This document shows positions 1 through 10,024 of a stretch of DNA of 64,000 nucleotides, piece after piece. Numbering within the stretch: the stretch's first letter is position 1; every line of letters begins with the position of its first letter. Below the pieces are notes generated by a model that was given only the letters and a program-made list of their open reading frames with translations, was not told where the DNA came from and searched no databases. This DNA comes from Letharia columbiana (lineage: Eukaryota; Ascomycota; Lecanoromycetes; Lecanorales; Parmeliaceae). Where the stretch lies: contig NW_023501123.1 in assembly GCF_014066305.1 (NCBI RefSeq), positions 78,018 to 142,017 on the forward strand, written 5' to 3'. Both the position numbers and the translations under genes were made by a program.

Positions 1-495
1 TGAGTTCTGGGGGATCCTGCATTACCGGGTACCTTTCCGGGTGCGATACGAATAATCGCCTGCTAGCGCCGCTTCGTTCGGAGCTTAAACCAGGCCCCCG
101 GGTTCTAGTACTTCGGACGAAGCAAACCCATCCTCTCGTCCTCCCATCCTCCCATCCTCCCATCATATCCTGTCCGACACCCTGTTCTCAACCGCCTTCG
201 GTCAAAGCCGTTCGACTACTAGCTCAGCTAGGGGACATTGATTGGAGATGCCCTGAAATGTACGCAGATCAGGGTGTAGGGTGAATAAGAAGTTTAGTCC
301 CCCTCCTTGGGACATTTATCCCACAGACCTGGCTCTGATGCCATCTTCGTTCAAGTGTGCCAAGAAAGTGTTACGATATTGGAAAAGGTGGAGATCTAGG
401 CCTCCTCCAGTCAGGCCGGCCCTTTGCCACAGCGTTCTGTGCGATAACAGCGGACATTTGAGACTGCTCCAGAACCAAAAATCAAAGCAAGGAGA
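1..495. other. No gene seen; region beyond the 3' end of the adenylating enzyme
   Basis: I see no supported coding region here. A short plus-strand reading frame at 281-526 has no recognisable domain and partly overlaps the end of the next gene. The stretch contains a repeated CCCATCCTCC motif near 140-165. Confidence 0.5.
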
Positions 496-2144
496 CTATC
501 CCAGCCTGCCATCAGCCGCTTGCTGAGATAGCAACTGCCGTTGCGTCTTTCCCGTCGCAGTCTTCGGGAGTTCTTGCACCAAGAATATCTTGGCCGGCAC
601 CTTGTGTGCGGATACCCTATCTCGAATCCATCTTTTCAGCTTTGATCGTTCCACTTGTTCACCCTCCCTTAATGTTACAGCCAGACCGACGTCTTGCCCA
701 TAGATGTCGTCGGGCATGGAGAAAGTTGCCGCCTCGGCCACGGCCGGATGCTGCGTAACGGTGTTGTCTAGCTCGACCGGGCTGATCTTCTCCCCTCCTT
801 TATTGATGAATTCTCTTATGCGTCCTGTGATGAAGAGATAATGATTGCTATCCAGATAACCAAAGTCACCAGTGCGGAAGAAACCGTCCAGCGTGAACAG
901 ACGAGCATTTGCATCAGGGTCGTTGAGGTAGCCTTTCGTAATGTTGTCTCCTCGCATACAAATCTCTCCTTCGAGTCCAGCATCAAGCGGTGCGCCAGCC
1001 TCATCGCGAATCGTAACCTCAGGACCCTGCGGGATCCCGACGCTGCCCGGTAGTCGAGGACCTGGAGGCAGAGGGTTGGATGTGCAAAAGGACGAGGTTT
1101 CGGTGAGACCGTACGAGTCAACCACGGGAATTTGAAATCTTGATTCAAGCTCACGAAACATGGCAGGTGGTAGCGGTGAAGAGCTACACCTGATGAATCG
1201 GAGCCTAGGTGGCATGACCCCAGGAGGAGGAAGCTGCAGAATCAGTCGGTGCATTGTTGGCGTCGTTGTATACCAAGTGGCATTGTGCTCAGTTAAGTCT
1301 TGCCAGAAAGACTTCGGTGAGTACCTCGGAGGTAAAATGACGGCTCCTCGAGACTTCAAAGTGGCGAGACAGGCGAGCAGGCCTGCAACATGGAACAAGG
1401 GTGTAAGGAGCATCGTACGGTCGTCTACCTTAAGATTGTACCCTTTGCAAACGTTTTCTACGGCCCATTACCGCCGATGTCACTCTCACAGATGGGATGT
1501 ACTTACTCGCAGATACATCAAGGTTCTTGTGGGTCAATGGCACCTGAAGGATACATGTCAAACAAGCATTTGATCTCCAAGAACACCAGACTCACAGCTT
1601 TCGGCCTTCCAGTGGTCCCGCTTGTATGCAGCAACAAAGCAATGTCAGTATCAAGGGATTTGATGCACGTGGTCGCCCTTTGGTCGCCCTTTGTCCGCAC
1701 ATTCCGGACAATTATCTCCAGAATTACATCTTGTCCGTCCCAGTAGCACTCGGCGATGCCAGCACCATGTCTCTTGGCCGCTCTGACTGAATCACTGTTC
1801 GCCTCGTATGCCCCTTTCGGTACAATGACCATCACTGGATTCACATCGCCCAAATAAAAGTCAAATTCATTTTCTTTGTTGCTAGGGTTCAGAAGAGCAG
1901 CGATGCCCCGTTGCTTCGTTATGGCAAGGAACACAGTGACCAGCTCAATGGAATTAGGCAAGGCGACGGCGATTGTTTGTTGAGTGAAGTCAGTCGTAGC
2001 TGCAAGTCTCTGTTGCAGGAGCCTGGTTTGATGTTCCAGTTGAGACTGCGAAAGGGTGACAATGTCTTCTCCAGGTACGATAATGCTTGGCTCTGGGTGC
2101 TCCGAAGAGCCATTTGCACCACTAGTGTTAATGCTGTCTTCCAT
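496..2144 (-). CDS. Stand-alone acyl/aryl adenylating enzyme (ANL superfamily, Fat2/oxalyl-CoA-ligase type)
   Basis: Activates a carboxylic acid as acyl-AMP and then transfers it to CoA or a carrier protein. I read three exons: 2144-1596, 1543-1507 and 1457-496, with introns of 52 and 49 bp, giving 515 aa, the usual family length. Seen directly: the P-loop TSGTTGRPKA at the end of exon 1; VPLTHKNL restored only by exon 2; then PLFHVAGLL, YGLTETS followed by SNPLP, the hinge GRIREFINKGGEKISPVE, and the catalytic LPKTATGK with Lys near 499. SNPLP and the hinge resemble yeast Pcs60/Fat2 and plant AAE3 oxalate-CoA ligases, but the protein ends RLG, so no peroxisomal PTS1 is present. Start at the ATG at 2142-2144; an upstream extension has no family similarity. 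It is divergent from a T-C NRPS protein and may load it (inference). Substrate unknown. Confidence 0.85.
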
Positions 2145-2641
2145 AGCAGGGATGCATCTAGAGGTGATGGGATCAATGCCAGACAGCTTTGTAGGAGAAA
2201 AACAGCAATAATATGCTCTGGAAACGCAAGTCAAAAGTACATGGCGATCAGTTTTTGCGATCAGTTTTCGGCGATCAGAGCACCGAGAAGGGGGATAAGA
2301 GAAAGCGGAAAGCGAGATTAAGATGGATCTGGTGAGCAAAACGATGTTCAGCCATCACTAGCTGCATGTGCCAAAAATACACGTCAAGATGCCAGCAGAA
2401 AGTATAATGGTGGGGGACCGTTCGCTCGCGCTCGGTGACTGCAACCACTCGCGTTCGGCCTGGTCAGAGTCAATCAAAGTTTGCGCTAGCGAAACCCGAT
2501 TAAGTAGGTACTCAATATCAACCATCATGGTACACTGACGTCTTCATGAAGTCATTCGATACAATCTTACTGTTATTAATTGAGCTATTGATGTATCCAG
2601 GCAACCCAGACATTGCTCCTTTGTACACGAGTACGTGAACA
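2145..2641. promoter_or_regulatory. Shared divergent promoter region
   Basis: This 497-bp gap separates two head-to-head genes whose products could act together, so it probably holds both promoters. I recognise no specific transcription-factor site with confidence. A short AT-rich stretch near 2570-2590 precedes the T-C gene start. Confidence 0.45.
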
Positions 2642-4531
2642 ATGGAAAGCATGGAGACGCGTCTGCGAGCCGCATGGTGTCAAGTCTTGGACATGGAGGA
2701 GGATGAGCTTGATAGCGACAGCCACTTCTTCCAACAAGGTGGCGACTCCGTAGCAGCCATGCGCCTCATCGGCATCGCAGAAGGCTATAAAATCCAACTC
2801 GACAACGGCACCATCTACGATTTTCCAATGCTGAAGAACATGGCATCAAACAGCCAAGAGATCAGCGTAACGTCGGAAACCAGCGCCCCTAAGGCTATCA
2901 TAGAAAGTCTTGATGAGGACCTAGTCCAAGCCTGTGCAGAAGCCTGCAAGATCAATTCGCAGGTAATTGAAGACATCTTTCCAGCTATCGAGATCCAAAA
3001 CATAATCCAACAATGGCACATGAAGCATGGAAGTGCCATGCTGCAATATGTGTTCCAAATCCACGGGCCGGCCAGCAAAGATCTCATACGCGAGGTGTTC
3101 GATGTAATACGACAAAAGAATCAAATCCTACGGACACGGTTAGTGCAGCACAAAGGTGCGCTTTATCAAGTCGTCGTTAAGGACAATGCAGAATGGTACG
3201 AAGGCACAAATCTATCCGAGTACCGGAACAGTGTTTTCTCCCAGGACGGGTGGGTACTATACGGCGATCCGCTGTTCCGATATGCTTTCATAGAAGAAGG
3301 CCGTGATCTCTACTTTGCATACACGTCCCACCACAGCGGCTATGATGGATGGACAAACCATCTCGTATTTGACGCCTTGGAAGAAGGACTGCGCGACCTC
3401 GAAGTCTTACGGCAGAAGCCAGTGCGAGCCCAATTCAAGCAATTTGGCGAATGGCTCCAACGCCATTCCACAGCTAAAGACGATGTTACAACGTCCATGG
3501 CGTATTGGAAATCATACCTTGGTGGGTTCCAGGGCTTCGGGGATCAGTTCCACGTCGCTTCCGGTTACACGCCATACGAGACGACACGTCTCACGAAGAT
3601 CATGCCCGTGAGAAGACGAGGATCTGCATTTGCTCTGTCGACAATGGCCCATGCGGCTTGGGCAATCTCCCTTGCGAATGTGTATCGGCATAATGATATC
3701 CTCTTCATGTCAGTCGCGTCAGGGCGTCGGATGCCGCGCGACAACCCTTTACCTGGAGTCGAATCGATCATGGGGCCACTCGTGGCTGGGACGTATCTCC
3801 GTCCCCGGCTCCGTGCTGATCAGGCAATCGAGGACCTACTGCGAGACACGCAGGACCACATGTTATCGACGATTCCATACCAGCGCGAAAGCCGCAGAGT
3901 CATAGCGGAGATTTTGGGTCCGCGGGCTATCTGTCTGTCAGCCTTAAACTGGCATCCTATGGGTAACGATATGCCGGCACGCGTCATTGACTTTGAGAAT
4001 CCCGATGGATCTATAACGCGACTCGAAGGACGGCGCGATCTGCACACCCCCTTCACCATTCCAATCACGCTGGTCATTGATGTCTGGGAGCATCATGACC
4101 ATCTCAGGATAATTGCCAAGTGGGACGAGAAGCTCTACGACAACGACCGTGTGGCCTTGATGCTGGATCAGCTGGCGGAGAACCTCGGTAGAATTGCCGC
4201 ATCCAAAGTTCAACGTGTGGGGGATCTCTGGACGATGCGGGGTTTGTCGGGCAACGGGCCGGCAGATGATCGGGGGCTCGATGACAGAGACAGGTCTGTC
4301 CCGGCCCAAGAAGCCCTAGTCGACAGCTCTCCGCCCGGGACAGAAGTTGGAGACACGCTTGGCACAGGGGCCAAAGGAGATTCAGCCACCTTCACTCCTG
4401 GAACCACCGGTCAAGGCATCTCAGTCGAACACCCCTCCAACGACAACGCAAGTCCCAAAGTCGCGACACCAATCCTCGATATCCCTCACTCCGACTCAAC
4501 CACCAACGTCTCCATCATCAACGGGGAGTAA
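2642..4531 (+). CDS. Stand-alone thiolation-condensation (T-C) NRPS protein
   Basis: A single-exon frame of 629 aa. Residues 1-75 form a carrier (T/PCP) domain with the phosphopantetheine site GGDSVAAMR (Ser36). Residues about 90-530 form a condensation domain with an intact HHxxxDG motif, HHSGYDG at 230-236, where His231 would be the catalytic base. The remaining about 90 residues are rich in Ser, Thr, Pro and Gly and probably disordered. There is no adenylation or release domain in the protein. The T domain must therefore be loaded in trans; the adenylating enzyme encoded divergently next door is the obvious candidate, but that is inference. T-C units also occur at the ends of fungal siderophore synthetases, so a fragment of a larger ancestral NRPS is an alternative. 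The ATG at 2642 starts right before the T-domain fold, so little seems missing. Confidence 0.85.
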   Translation: MESMETRLRAAWCQVLDMEEDELDSDSHFFQQGGDSVAAMRLIGIAEGYKIQLDNGTIYDFPMLKNMASNSQEISVTSETSAPKAIIESLDEDLVQACAEACKINSQVIEDIFPAIEIQNIIQQWHMKHGSAMLQYVFQIHGPASKDLIREVFDVIRQKNQILRTRLVQHKGALYQVVVKDNAEWYEGTNLSEYRNSVFSQDGWVLYGDPLFRYAFIEEGRDLYFAYTSHHSGYDGWTNHLVFDALEEGLRDLEVLRQKPVRAQFKQFGEWLQRHSTAKDDVTTSMAYWKSYLGGFQGFGDQFHVASGYTPYETTRLTKIMPVRRRGSAFALSTMAHAAWAISLANVYRHNDILFMSVASGRRMPRDNPLPGVESIMGPLVAGTYLRPRLRADQAIEDLLRDTQDHMLSTIPYQRESRRVIAEILGPRAICLSALNWHPMGNDMPARVIDFENPDGSITRLEGRRDLHTPFTIPITLVIDVWEHHDHLRIIAKWDEKLYDNDRVALMLDQLAENLGRIAASKVQRVGDLWTMRGLSGNGPADDRGLDDRDRSVPAQEALVDSSPPGTEVGDTLGTGAKGDSATFTPGTTGQGISVEHPSNDNASPKVATPILDIPHSDSTTNVSIINGE

Positions 4532-4805
4532 CTTCAGGGTGCTGGCGTGTCTAGAGAGAAAATCATTAGGATGGTGAGATATGGGTGGTTTAGTCATGCT
4601 ATAGTCTAGTTCTTGTACTGCAGAATTTCGTAGACTGGTTCATCCCCGAACATGCCTCCAGATCTTAGAAAGCTGAATATTTGTTGTCGTCTAGAATGGG
4701 CAGGACATCGGGGCCAGATACGCCAAGCACTGTGAAGAGCCTCCTAAGGAGTTTGAGCCACGACCTGACAGACTTGTAAAAGGGGTTTCTTTTTTAAAAA
4801 AAAAA

Positions 4806-4875
<70 letters not shown>

Positions 4876-5107
4876 TATCCCCCCACGCCAAGCTCACTTT
4901 CAGACCGTCCTTCTCGCGGAAAAAGCCCTACCGGACAAGCAGACCTGCTCCGGATTTATAAATAAGACTATCACAAACCTTTTCAGCTAAGTATTCAGAA
5001 AAAAAAAAAAAAATAATTGTATTTACCGGCAAACACAAATTCGATAAGACGTATCCACAGCACCCTCCCCCTGCACCCATTCCCACAGACCTCTCTCTCA
5101 GACCCCC
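4532..5107. other. Intergenic; homopolymer-rich, no gene seen
   Basis: Region between the 3' ends of two converging genes. It contains the long A/T homopolymer block listed separately and another run of about 14 A near 5000-5013. No coding signal. Confidence 0.5.
4789..4875. repeat. Poly(A)/poly(T) homopolymer block
   Basis: A T-run, then about 44 A with one C, then eight T, then about 27 A. It could be a remnant poly(A) tail of a retroposed sequence, a simple repeat, or an assembly artefact at a low-complexity join. I see no element upstream that it would terminate. Confidence 0.7.
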
Positions 5108-5824
5108 TCACACCACATCCACCGCCCCAGCCGCACTCCCATTCCTCCCCACCCCCACCCCATCCAAATCCGTCGTAACCACCCTCGTCCAAGCCCCCAC
5201 ATACACAAACCCCAACCCGGGCCCCAAACCCTGGAACCGATAAAACGGCTGCTGCGCCGTCGGCGCCGGCGGCGAAGACGGCCAGTAAAGCAGCACGCCC
5301 TCGCAGAGCCGGTAGAAGCCCCATTCGCGGGCGAGCCGCCACGCCTCGTCGAGGTCCAGGCGGACGTCCAGGTGCATGGCGCCCATGTCGGCGGGGACGT
5401 CGTCGGGGGAGAGGACGGGCGGGTCCCAGACGGACCAGACGGGGGTCATGTCGACGTGGAGGCTGCGGAAGGCGTGGTGGGTGGGACCGTCCCGGATGCT
5501 GAAGACGATGCGGACGCGGGTGAGGGAGGGGAGGGAGGCGGTGGGGCCGGTGGGGGAGGAGGCGCGGACGAAGCGGAAGGTCGCGGTGGGGTGTTTGGCG
5601 ATTGTTTTCAGGACGGCGGAGGTGACGGTGTTGAGGAATGATGGGGTGTCGGTTTTGGTGGTGGTGGTGTTGTTGTGGGGGGGCGAGAGGGGGAGGTTTG
5701 AGGTGGTTGGGTGGAGATCAGGAGCTGGGGAGAGGCTTGGGGTGAGGAGGATGTTGGGGATGTTGCTTGCGGTGACGAGGAGGGTGATCGGAGGGAGGAA
5801 TAGGAGGCTAAGGAGTGGATGCAT
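5108..5824 (-). CDS. Predicted secreted protein, unknown function
   Basis: A single-exon frame of 238 aa. I chose the ATG at 5822-5824 because it gives a hydrophobic N terminus (MHPLLSLLFLPPITLLVTAS) typical of a signal peptide; the longer frame upstream has no such feature. After the leader comes a Pro/Ser/Thr-rich segment, then a mixed region with DVRLDLDEAW and WGFYRLCEGVLLYW, which looks folded. Only one Cys is seen in the mature part. The 5' half is GC-poor and the 3' half strongly GC-rich. I do not recognise the family. It lies tail-to-tail with the T-C gene. Confidence 0.55.
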   Translation of the reverse strand: MHPLLSLLFLPPITLLVTASNIPNILLTPSLSPAPDLHPTTSNLPLSPPHNNTTTTKTDTPSFLNTVTSAVLKTIAKHPTATFRFVRASSPTGPTASLPSLTRVRIVFSIRDGPTHHAFRSLHVDMTPVWSVWDPPVLSPDDVPADMGAMHLDVRLDLDEAWRLAREWGFYRLCEGVLLYWPSSPPAPTAQQPFYRFQGLGPGLGFVYVGAWTRVVTTDLDGVGVGRNGSAAGAVDVV

Positions 5825-6295
5825 GGCTTGCAGATGACATGCAGAGACTCGTGGATAGAGGGGTTCGTGCGACTGTGCAGTGTGAAGGACATGAAAACAG
5901 AAGTCGTGATGTCCGCAGGAACCTCTTTCCAATTGCGCGTGAATGAATACTTTTGCAATTAAGCGAGCACCGCCCAAGGCCGAGCAGTGGGGGAGAAAAA
6001 CGCAAAGACCTACCCCGGATCCAGAGGTTTTGACTTTGAGAACGAGCGGCAATTACGGTTCGAAGACATTATTGGTTCCCATAAAAATTGGCTCAAGTCG
6101 CATCAGACATCGCGTAAAGATTTGGGAGTCCCAAGCAGTGCAAGCACCTAGAGGCGAACCCTGACAGCCACCAGAAATAAAAAGCACCGCAACCTTGTAC
6201 CAGCGCCATTAGGAATCGAACCTAATACAAACTCCCAACGACAGCCACGGCTAAAGACTCCACTGCTCCTGCTCAGATGAACGATAGCCGAAGAC

Positions 6296-6877
6296 TCAAG
6301 GTCCCCCAAATCTATAGCTTGAGATTCTGTGCACCTCGGACAATTCCCCAGTCTGTGCTCTGTCGATTGGATGCCGCAGCATACACGCAACCCGATGGAT
6401 ACCAAGCCTTGTATACGAGCTCCATTCGTCAAGATCAGTATCGACTTACTCGATGTCCTCCCATCCCAATCTTCCATAAAGCTTGTGCGCCACCATACAA
6501 GATTGCAGATATGTGTCCAGCTACTCTCTGACAGCGACGGACAACAAGTGCTGCATAAGGATTTTTCCGATGCCTTGTCGGTGATGGTCCGGAGAGACTG
6601 CTAGAGTATTAAAGTCTTGTAAACCCCCATCAGTTGAACTCACCTGACAAGGTTGCAACAAAAGATAGATGTCGATGGAGCTCACGAATATACCGCCTCC
6701 CCCTATCGTATGCACCCTTTGTTTCTGAAGCCTCCTAAAGACCGCTTGGTTGAACTGCGTCTTAAGCGGTGGCCGGAGACCCCTCGCGCTTCGGTCCCCC
6801 TGCTTCTCTATCACAGATCATGTGATGAAGCCTACGATCTCCCCCGTGGCTTCATCCAGAACCTCTTGCTCGGGTCC
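6296..6877 (-). pseudogene. GNAT acetyltransferase pseudogene with three in-frame stops
   Basis: Read on the minus strand in one unbroken frame, this encodes a GNAT-type N-acetyltransferase: VLDEATGEIVGFIT, then GLRPPLKT, the acetyl-CoA loop RQGIGKIL preceded by LAVSPDHH, HKLYGRLGWEDIE and a C-terminal YTRLGIHRVACMLRHP. The frame is interrupted by TGA at 6820-6818, TAG at 6523-6521 and TAA at 6448-6446. By position in the family the lost residues were probably Trp, Gln and Gln, so each stop is one C-to-T or G-to-A transition away from sense. That is a RIP-like pattern in a region of otherwise normal base composition. The N terminus upstream of 6877 is not readable. An intron cannot explain all three stops. 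Confidence 0.75.
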
Positions 6878-7477
6878 TCTTAGTCACTTTTATAGCAGGC
6901 CTGCCAACTCTGTTTGGAAAGATCGAGGTCGTGGCCATGGAGAAAGATGAACCGTCAGAGATTATCAGTATCGAAGGCCAAGGCGAAGAGGCGGCCTAAG
7001 GTGGGGATGTCGGAGGACGTGGTGGGCGCCAGGCAAACATTAGAACCCATGGCTCTCTATTACGGTCTCTAATGATATCTCTTTGGTATTTGATGTGGAT
7101 GGAGATGATGACACATGAAGACAGGCAGAAAAGCGTTGAACTAGCAATAGGTCATGCGTTGTTGTCTGCGTTCCTTGAATATCCTGTACACTTTGCATTA
7201 AACTTGGCTGGCCTTTGAGGCTGGGTATCCTTTACCTGCTCAGAAAAAAGCAGAGTATTGTGAGACTGTATGGGAAGGTGATGAACCTGGGAGATTTTGA
7301 CACAAGGAAAAGCAGTATAATTCAGTAACATTTTAACAGATTAGGCGATCAGCAGGAAACCATTCACAACTGCATGAGTGAAGCTTATGTGCCAGCACTG
7401 TAGATCCAAATTAAAAACAGTCCATCATGGCAGCAACAGATCAACGATGCCACAGCTCACAATACCCATCCCAAAAA
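6878..7477. other. Intergenic, no gene seen
   Basis: No coding frame with recognisable content. It may contain a decayed first exon of the GNAT pseudogene near 6900-6940 (a minus-strand ATG in normal codon usage), but I cannot join it. Confidence 0.4.
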
Positions 7478-7991
7478 TCAACCCTGAGCTTCAGGTACAC
7501 CAGGATTATCCGTGATCGCGTCCGGGTGACACTCAGCCGGCGCCAGACTCCTCCAAGGCCCACCATTCGCGCTCATGCTCAAGCACGTAAACTCGTTGAC
7601 ATCGCCCGTCAACGTATGTGTTGCAAAGTTACCACAGTTGGGGTCCGTGTAGACATTGAGACCGCAGTTGTCATCGCCGCCGAAATTGATGCCCACGGTA
7701 TCGAAAGCGGAGTCGAACGGATAGCAGCCGGCAGCCGGAAAGCTGAGGGGTGTTTGGAGTTCTTTGCCTTCGCAGCTTGGGTGAGAGAAGATACCGATAG
7801 CCTATGCATCTATTTGAGACAAAGTCTTGCAGACGTGGGGCGAAAAAGGTTGGCTTCTGAAAAGCACTTACGGGATTGTGGGGGCCACTGTTGAGGTTGC
7901 TGCTAAGATCGCCACCGATGTTGGCATCGGCGGTGGGCAGGGCATGAGCGCCGGCGCTCAGAGCTGCAAGTATGACGGCGGAGAAGTGCAT
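7478..7991 (-). CDS. Small secreted cysteine-containing protein
   Basis: Two exons, 7991-7872 and 7801-7478, separated by a 70-bp intron (GTAAGT...TAG, phase 0), giving 147 aa. The N terminus MHFSAVILAALSAGAHALPT is a clear signal peptide. The mature part has six Cys: in PSCEG, AAGCYPF, DDNCGL, PNCGNF, FTCLS and ECHP, which would allow three disulphides. Such small secreted proteins are common in plant- or insect-associated fungi and include effectors, but nothing in the sequence proves that role. No known domain recognised. It stands alone between a GNAT pseudogene and a decayed F-box-like gene, about 2 kb from the RIP-affected block. Confidence 0.75.
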
Positions 7992-8625
7992 TATAATCTT
8001 CGTCGTCGAGTAAGAGATAATGATATGTTGAAAGGTGATGAGAGCGGATTAAAGTCCTGTGGGCTTCTCGAGGAAAGTTCTGGAGGTCAAAGGTCCAAAT
8101 GGGAGGGAAAAGCTGTGTATAAGGAATCGCGAAAGGAGGAAAGCCATCCTTAAAGGGTTTCAAACCAACATGAAACAATTGGTTCGTGACGGTTTCTCGA
8201 CCTGTTTCCGAAGCCATAACACGGATCAGAGATTGAAACAACATTGAAACCAAACTGGTCCTAAAACAGGGATGCGACGTGTTTAGCATCAGTGTGTACT
8301 TTGTTTTGCAATAAACCGTATCGCGCAGCGATCGACCGTTACCTAGCATGCGGAGCCAGTGACCTTTAATCATGGGCAAGATTGAGCATCCCATCGAATA
8401 TTCGCTCTGCATCTGCATAAGCCGACATTGTTTGGAACAGTACAGGCTCTTCCAGCGATGCTGGGAGTATATCCACGAACTGGCGCACGTGTGCCGGTGA
8501 CTATTCCTCCGCCTCATTCACAATTCGTACGAAAGGCTCGTCGTGACTGTCTGTCAGGTACGTCAGAACGTATGTGATGAGGAGTCTTTCTACTTCCGAT
8601 TCGACGAAGACCATAGTGTCTGCTC

Positions 8626-9339
8626 TTAGCTTCTCCAGCCTACGGAATCGTTTGAGAGAACCGACAAAGATTCTGCCAGCGAAGCGATGCCCGTGAGATA
8701 TTCTTGATTGTCAGTCATTGTCAAATCCAACACGGCGCGGCTGTGGCGAGCGTGAGTGAATAGAATATCAATGACTGCGCGAATGTCCCATTCTTCGTAT
8801 CCAGGTCGAGATGCTCGACAAGAGCCCTCAGAGTTGTTCGGAAAGCCGTACTCATATTTGAATGTGTGTAGGTCCTTGATAGCGCAAAACAGAGTATCGA
8901 GATCGTTGTCGTTGATCATACTTTCTGTGACCTCGAGAGCAATCACGTTGGACTTTCGCGTTAGCAGATATTCATCTACTAGACCCTCGGCGTCCTGAAA
9001 ACTATGCACATCTGCATCTTGGGTCAACCGTAATGACGGAAGACATGCCCATTGAGTAAGCAGTGTGAAGTCTGCGCGTCCCCCTTGCGTATTGTAGAAG
9101 CTGATGGTAACCACTTTGCTGAGTGCGTGACTCGCATGGGGCTCATTTCTGCTGGCTTACAAAGCTCGAATCATGTTTTTGATACTAAAATCAGTCACGC
9201 TCTGATCGCGGAACCTGATCGAGCGGAGATTTGGAAGATGTTTGAAGAGAAGATTAAGAAGTGCTACATGACTTTCCAGCTTTAGCACCTCGTCTATGGC
9301 TTTCGGGTACTTTGAAGCCGGATAGTATCGAGACTTCAA
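8626..9339 (-). pseudogene. Degraded F-box-like / leucine-rich protein fragment
   Basis: Two minus-strand segments in the same frame, 9339-9157 and 9114-8626, separated by one in-frame TAA. The first contains SKYPKAIDEVLKLESH and LFKHLPNLRSIRF, reminiscent of the spacer and leucine-rich part of fungal F-box proteins; the second continues with FTLLTQWACLPSLRL and similar short Leu patterns. No F-box is visible upstream, where a TGA closes the frame, and the 3' end stops abruptly. The TAA could be a mutated Gln codon, or the 42 bp around it (GTAAGC...CAG) could be a very short intron; both keep the frame. I favour a decayed gene, without excluding an intact gene with unusual introns. Confidence 0.4.
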
Positions 9340-9709
9340 GAATCAATCCTGCGCAGTATTGGGCCATGAAGGCAGATTATGTGTAGCGGACAGAAGCAAC
9401 ATGCTGCTTGCCAAGGAAACGGACGGAAAGGCATCATCTAGGCAGTCGGTGTGGCAACATTGTCTTGCTATTCTCGCTCAACCACCGAATTTGATTGTCT
9501 TGCGGAAAACGGACCGGTAAAGACGAGTATCGTTCGGGAGATCAACCCGTGAGTAATCAAGCTGTATGGAACACACGCCTTTGAGAAATACGGCACGGAA
9601 TTGTTCATCACTATGAGGCACTAGTGAAGACTGCGAGCAAAGGGGTAGGGACCACTCAAGCTCCTAGCGCTAGAAAGAAAAAGAGGATTGTTCACCATTA
9701 CTGCTGGAG

Positions 9710-9838
9710 CTAGTCGTGCACATGTACATCGGCATGGGCGAGTGCCGCCTTCTGTGCCGAGACTGCATTTCCACTCTCGAAAGTCAACTTCTTCAGCTTG
9801 GCCAACCTCCGTGGTAGTCGCTTAGATATGGGTTTAAT
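9710..9838 (-). pseudogene. C-terminal piece of a minus-strand gene cut by the LTR element
   Basis: Reads from the left edge of the outer LTR element as LPRRLAKLKKLTFESGN... to a TAG at 9712-9710. It is in frame with the segment ending at 23550 on the other side of the element (…LTTARDLSTI), so both are taken as one interrupted gene. Function not recognised. Confidence 0.5.
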
Positions 9839-10024
9839 TGTCACGGTTTCAATGACCTTACTGACCTTACTTACTTGTATTATGGCCCAATTGGGCTTAG
9901 CGTGCCAAGGCCTTTCGGCCTTTCTATCTTACTGTGAAGTCTATACTTATAATAATCCTATATAAATAGTATTCTCTTTATACTATAATATAGAGTTATT
10001 ATATATATTATTAAGTTCTTAATA
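9839..10024 (+). repeat. 5' LTR of the outer Gypsy element
   Basis: 186 bp, matching 23368-23549 with C/T and G/A differences and a 4-bp insertion near 9870. Contains the conserved GGGCTTAGCGTGCYAAGGCC core seen in both copies. Confidence 0.85.
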
